32,008 nucleotides of DNA from Deltaproteobacteria bacterium (GTDB lineage Bacteria > Desulfobacterota > Desulfobacteria > Desulfobacterales > Desulfosarcinaceae), in NCBI GenBank assembly GCA_021819735.1, contig JAKAFO010000004.1, positions 8,366 through 40,373 on the forward strand. Reading direction: 5' to 3'. This document shows positions 29,150-32,008 of the stretch, one piece after another. Every line of letters begins with the position of its first letter. Positions within the stretch are counted from its first letter, which is position 1. Both the position numbers and the translations under genes were made by a program. The notes beneath the pieces are model-generated. The model was not told where the DNA came from, did no database searches, and worked only from the letters and a program-made list of their open reading frames with translations.

Positions 29150-31033
29150 ATGCGATCCCCCAAGTATCCCTGGTCTGCCGAGTACCGTGTCCTCGGAATC
29201 CCCGAGACGCTTCGTCCTTACCCGGACAAACCCGTCTACGACATTCTCTACCGGACAGCGAAAAAATACAAAAACAACGGCTTGGTGCAGAACCATTTCA
29301 AGATCACCTACCGTCAACTGGCCCAGGAGGTAGATCGGCTCGCCACCGTACTCCAACGCATGGGGCTGAAAAAAGGCGATCGCGTGGCCACGCTGTTGCC
29401 GACCTCGATTCAGTTTTTCGTGGCCGATTATGCCATCTCCAGGGCGGGACTGGTGCAGATTCCCAGCAGCCCCCTGGAGCCGCCGGCCAATCTGAAGCAT
29501 AAGTTCGAGCAAGGCACGCCCCGGGCTTTGATTTGCCTGGATGAATATCTGGATGTGGCCAAGGCCGTGATGAAGCGTTCCAGTATCGAAAAGCTGCTGG
29601 TGACCACGCTCAACGACTATTCGAATAATCCGCCGACGAGCCGTCCGGACCTGGGCGGTGCCAACCAGTTCTGGATGAAGGATCTGATCGACCGCACACC
29701 GGCCGATCCGCCGGACTACGACTACAATGTGGAAAAAGATCTGGAAACGCTGCTTTTTACCGGTGGCACCACCGGTTTGCCTAAGGGGTGCATGCTCACC
29801 CATCGAAACATCTACGCCAATGCCATGCAAAACCTGCATGCCATGGGGCAGAGCGGGCAACTCATTGCCGGTGCGGTCTCGGTATTGCTCGGACTGCCGC
29901 TCTTTCACTCCTATGGTCACATGATCATGCATGCCATGACCTTGTTCGGTTACAACCAGATCATGATCAACGATCCGCGCGATACGGCCGGCATGGTTAA
30001 AATGATCAAGGATTACCGCCCGCTCATTCAAATCGGCGTGCCCACGCAGTTCATGAAACTCTGCTATGCGGAGCTCAAGGGCGCCGGCATGCTCGGTCTT
30101 TCCGGCTCCGCGCCGTTGCCGCCCAACACCCAGCAGGAGTACGAGAAGGTCTCCAAGGGCGGCATCATGGAAGGGTATGGGTTGTCGGAGATGTCTCCGG
30201 TGACCCATTTGAACGGCACGTTTTTGGTAAGACTCTTCGGCGGCCGGATTCCAGTGACGATCAACAGCTTCTTTCTCGGTATACCCGGCGTCAAGCCCGT
30301 GCTGAACAAAATGCTTCGCCTGGCCGGCCCTAAAGTCGTGGGCTATGTCACCACCCGGCTCTTTTCGCTGCTGACCGTCGTAACCTCGTGGGGCAACAAG
30401 CCGGGCAAGAAAAAGCCGGGCATCGAAAAGCGCGGCACCATCGGCATCCCATTTCCCGATACCGAAATCAAGATCGTCGATGCCATGGGCGCCCCCTTGA
30501 GCTGGGAGGAAGTCGCCGCCGGGATTCGCGGAGAAATGCTTTTAAGCGGCCCCCAGCGCATGCTGGGTTACTGGCCCACCCCCGGCAACGGTATCGATGA
30601 GGACGGGTTCATCCACACCAGCGATATCGTACGCCTGGACGAGCGGGGCTATTTCTATATAGTGGACCGCACCAAGGACATGATCATCGTTTCCGGTTAC
30701 AAAGTCTACTCGAGAGAGATCGATGACCTGCTTGCCGAACACCCGGGTGTCGAAATCGGTGCAACGGTCGGTGTCCCCGATCCCGAAAGAGAAGGCAGCG
30801 AGATAGTTGTCGTCTATGTTCAACCCAGACCGAACTTCCAAACGAAAATTACTTCGGAAGAGATCATCAAATATCTCAGGGAAAGAGCGGCCCGGTACGC
30901 TATTCCAAAGAGAGTGATCGTGGTGGATGCCATGCCGCTGACCGAGGTGCAAAAGGTCGATAAGAAGTTGCTTAGAAAAATGGCCATCGACCGGATTCAA
31001 AAGGAAGTACAGCCCGAGAAAGCTTGTGTATAA
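29150..31033 (+). CDS. AMP-binding long-chain acyl-CoA synthetase (FadD-like)
   Basis: This 627-aa adenylate-forming enzyme should activate a fatty acid with ATP and CoA. It shows the P-loop LLFTGGTTGLPKG (about 201-213), LFHSYGH, the acyl-binding YGLSEMSPVTHLN (about 343-355), TSDIVRLDERGYFYIVDRTKDMI, VSGYKVYSREIDDLL and a C-terminal lysine region MPLTEVQKVDKKLLRK. About 60-70 extra residues (roughly 360-425, from LFGGRIPV to KKPGIEKR) are inserted between the YGLSE motif and GIPFPDTEIKIVD and are rich in hydrophobic and basic residues. A GTG at 29132 is in frame, but AAGGAG six bases before the ATG at 29150 decides the start. A thiolase gene follows after 20 bp, so beta-oxidation or a related acyl pathway is likely. 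Confidence 0.92.
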   Translation: MRSPKYPWSAEYRVLGIPETLRPYPDKPVYDILYRTAKKYKNNGLVQNHFKITYRQLAQEVDRLATVLQRMGLKKGDRVATLLPTSIQFFVADYAISRAGLVQIPSSPLEPPANLKHKFEQGTPRALICLDEYLDVAKAVMKRSSIEKLLVTTLNDYSNNPPTSRPDLGGANQFWMKDLIDRTPADPPDYDYNVEKDLETLLFTGGTTGLPKGCMLTHRNIYANAMQNLHAMGQSGQLIAGAVSVLLGLPLFHSYGHMIMHAMTLFGYNQIMINDPRDTAGMVKMIKDYRPLIQIGVPTQFMKLCYAELKGAGMLGLSGSAPLPPNTQQEYEKVSKGGIMEGYGLSEMSPVTHLNGTFLVRLFGGRIPVTINSFFLGIPGVKPVLNKMLRLAGPKVVGYVTTRLFSLLTVVTSWGNKPGKKKPGIEKRGTIGIPFPDTEIKIVDAMGAPLSWEEVAAGIRGEMLLSGPQRMLGYWPTPGNGIDEDGFIHTSDIVRLDERGYFYIVDRTKDMIIVSGYKVYSREIDDLLAEHPGVEIGATVGVPDPEREGSEIVVVYVQPRPNFQTKITSEEIIKYLRERAARYAIPKRVIVVDAMPLTEVQKVDKKLLRKMAIDRIQKEVQPEKACV

Positions 31034-31053
31034 AGAACTAAAGGAGTCATGTT

Positions 31054-32008
31054 ATGCAAGAATGTGTATTCATCGATGGCATCAGAACCCCCAACGGCAG
31101 GGCCCACAAAGACAAAGGCTGGTTTCGCAACATCCGGCCCGACGAGCTTCTGACCGAAGTTTACAAGGCCCTTTTCCAAAGAAACCCAAAAATTAAACCC
31201 GAAGATGTGGATGCCGTCTTTTGCGGCACGGCCAATATATCCGGCATGCAGAACGATATCGGTCGTTTGGCTTGGCTGGCGTCCGGTCTGCCCGACTCGG
31301 TGCCGTCCAACAGCATCAGCAATCAGTGCCCCTCGGGCATGTCCGCCACCATGCACGCCGCCCGCGCCATCATCACCGGCGAAACCGACATCATGATCGC
31401 GGCCGGTGTGGAAGACATGGATAAAGTGCCCATGGGCGCCAACATGAATTTTCCGCCCCGGCTTTTGAAGTATTACAACGGCGCCGATCTTCTGATGGGG
31501 GCCACGGCCGAGAAGGTGGCCGAGCAGTGGTCGATTTCCAGGGAGGACATGGACAACATGGCCGCCTGGTCCAACCAAAAAGCCTCGGAAGCCAAAAAGG
31601 CCGGCAAATTCAAACACGAAATCGTGCCGGTCATGGGCCTGAAAGAAGACGGCACACCCTTCCTCGTCGAGCACGACCAGTGGATTCGCGACAAGGTAGA
31701 CCGCGCCAAGATGGCCACCATGCAGTCTAACTTTAAAGCCAACGGCAATGTCACGGCGGCCAACGCGTCCCCCCTGACCCAGGGCGCCTGCGCACTGCTG
31801 ATGATGAGCCGCAAGAAAGCCGACGAATTGGGCCTGAGCTATTCCTACAAGTACAAGATCGGTGTGCTGGCCGGATGCGATCCGACCGTCATGGGCATCG
31901 GTCCGATTCCGGCCGTCAAGAAGCTGTTTCAAAAAACGGGGCTTACTCCCAAGGACATCGGCCCCATTGAACTCAACGAGGCCTTTGCCAGTCAGTCGCT
32001 GGCGTGCA
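31054..32008 (+). CDS. Thiolase-family acetyl-CoA acyltransferase (truncated by window end)
   Basis: The frame is open to the last base, giving 318 complete codons of an expected 390-400. The N-terminus ECVFIDGIRTPNGRAHKDKG is typical of thiolases. The nucleophile is Cys92 in SNQCPSGM (families usually read NR/Q-x-C-x-SG), followed by GETDIMIAAGVEDMDKVPMG, and the last residues include ELNEAFASQS, the conserved NEAF loop. The catalytic His and second Cys near the C-terminus are beyond the window. AAGGAG lies 8 bp before the ATG, and the gene follows the acyl-CoA ligase by 20 bp. Both degradative (FadA-like) and biosynthetic roles are possible; the neighbour favours fatty-acid degradation. Confidence 0.92.
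   Translation, partial: MQECVFIDGIRTPNGRAHKDKGWFRNIRPDELLTEVYKALFQRNPKIKPEDVDAVFCGTANISGMQNDIGRLAWLASGLPDSVPSNSISNQCPSGMSATMHAARAIITGETDIMIAAGVEDMDKVPMGANMNFPPRLLKYYNGADLLMGATAEKVAEQWSISREDMDNMAAWSNQKASEAKKAGKFKHEIVPVMGLKEDGTPFLVEHDQWIRDKVDRAKMATMQSNFKANGNVTAANASPLTQGACALLMMSRKKADELGLSYSYKYKIGVLAGCDPTVMGIGPIPAVKKLFQKTGLTPKDIGPIELNEAFASQSLAC

Noticed and set aside
28922-30208. Minus-strand frame of 428 codons opposite the acyl-CoA ligase
   Set aside because: It is a shadow of a clearly coding plus-strand gene, with no recognisable protein features.

Overview
The window is GC-rich chromosomal DNA from a Gram-negative bacterium. It encodes an outer-membrane efflux lipoprotein and a MacAB-type pump. 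The gene repertoire (RtcB with an archease tail, a FadD-like ligase, a thiolase, and large PfaA/HglE-like iterative synthases) resembles what is known from Desulfobacterota such as the Desulfosarcina group. That placement is inference from gene content only. All recognisable genes lie on the plus strand.

Layout. (1) 1-3406: housekeeping genes, namely the tail of an archease, rtcB RNA ligase, an AlgC-type phosphohexomutase and a TrmO-like tRNA methyltransferase. (2) 3560-9918: a TetR-family regulator, a 916-bp non-coding stretch rich in inverted repeats with one strong terminator, then a compact tripartite efflux operon (NodT-type outer membrane lipoprotein, membrane-fusion protein, ABC ATPase, MacB-like permease). 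(3) 10212-26769: a 16.5-kb, tightly packed lipid/polyketide operon. Its genes are a 2367-aa synthase (KS-AT-ACP-ACP-ACP-degenerate ACP-KR-DH), a 1509-aa synthase (KS-AT-DH-phosphopantetheinyl transferase), a free ACP, an alkaline-phosphatase-superfamily phosphodiesterase, an alpha/beta hydrolase, a small sulfotransferase and a third, stand-alone acyltransferase. (4) 27093-28808: a secreted protein of unknown function with propeller-like sequence. (5) 29150-32008: a FadD-like acyl-CoA ligase with an unusual insertion, and the start of a thiolase that runs off the window.

How it may work together (inference). The two megasynthases share the domain logic of PUFA, heterocyst-glycolipid and enediyne synthases, but the set here lacks the PfaC-type KS-CLF-DH-DH subunit and any PfaD-type enoyl reductase. 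With KR and DH but no visible ER, an unsaturated (polyene-like) chain is the simplest prediction. The second synthase has no carrier domain of its own and carries a fused PPTase, so it probably works with the free ACP encoded right behind it and can activate the carriers. The phosphodiesterase, hydrolase and sulfotransferase look like release or head-group tailoring enzymes, and the upstream efflux pump is a natural exporter candidate. Two families of palindromes recur in the non-coding gaps. The first is TGTTACA-N3-TGTAACA, found before the TetR gene and in the gap before the pump. The second is close to ACTGACATGTCAGT, found before the pump, after the synthase operon and at the acyl-CoA ligase promoter. 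They suggest shared regulation. No tRNA, rRNA, CRISPR array, insertion sequence or attachment site was found.
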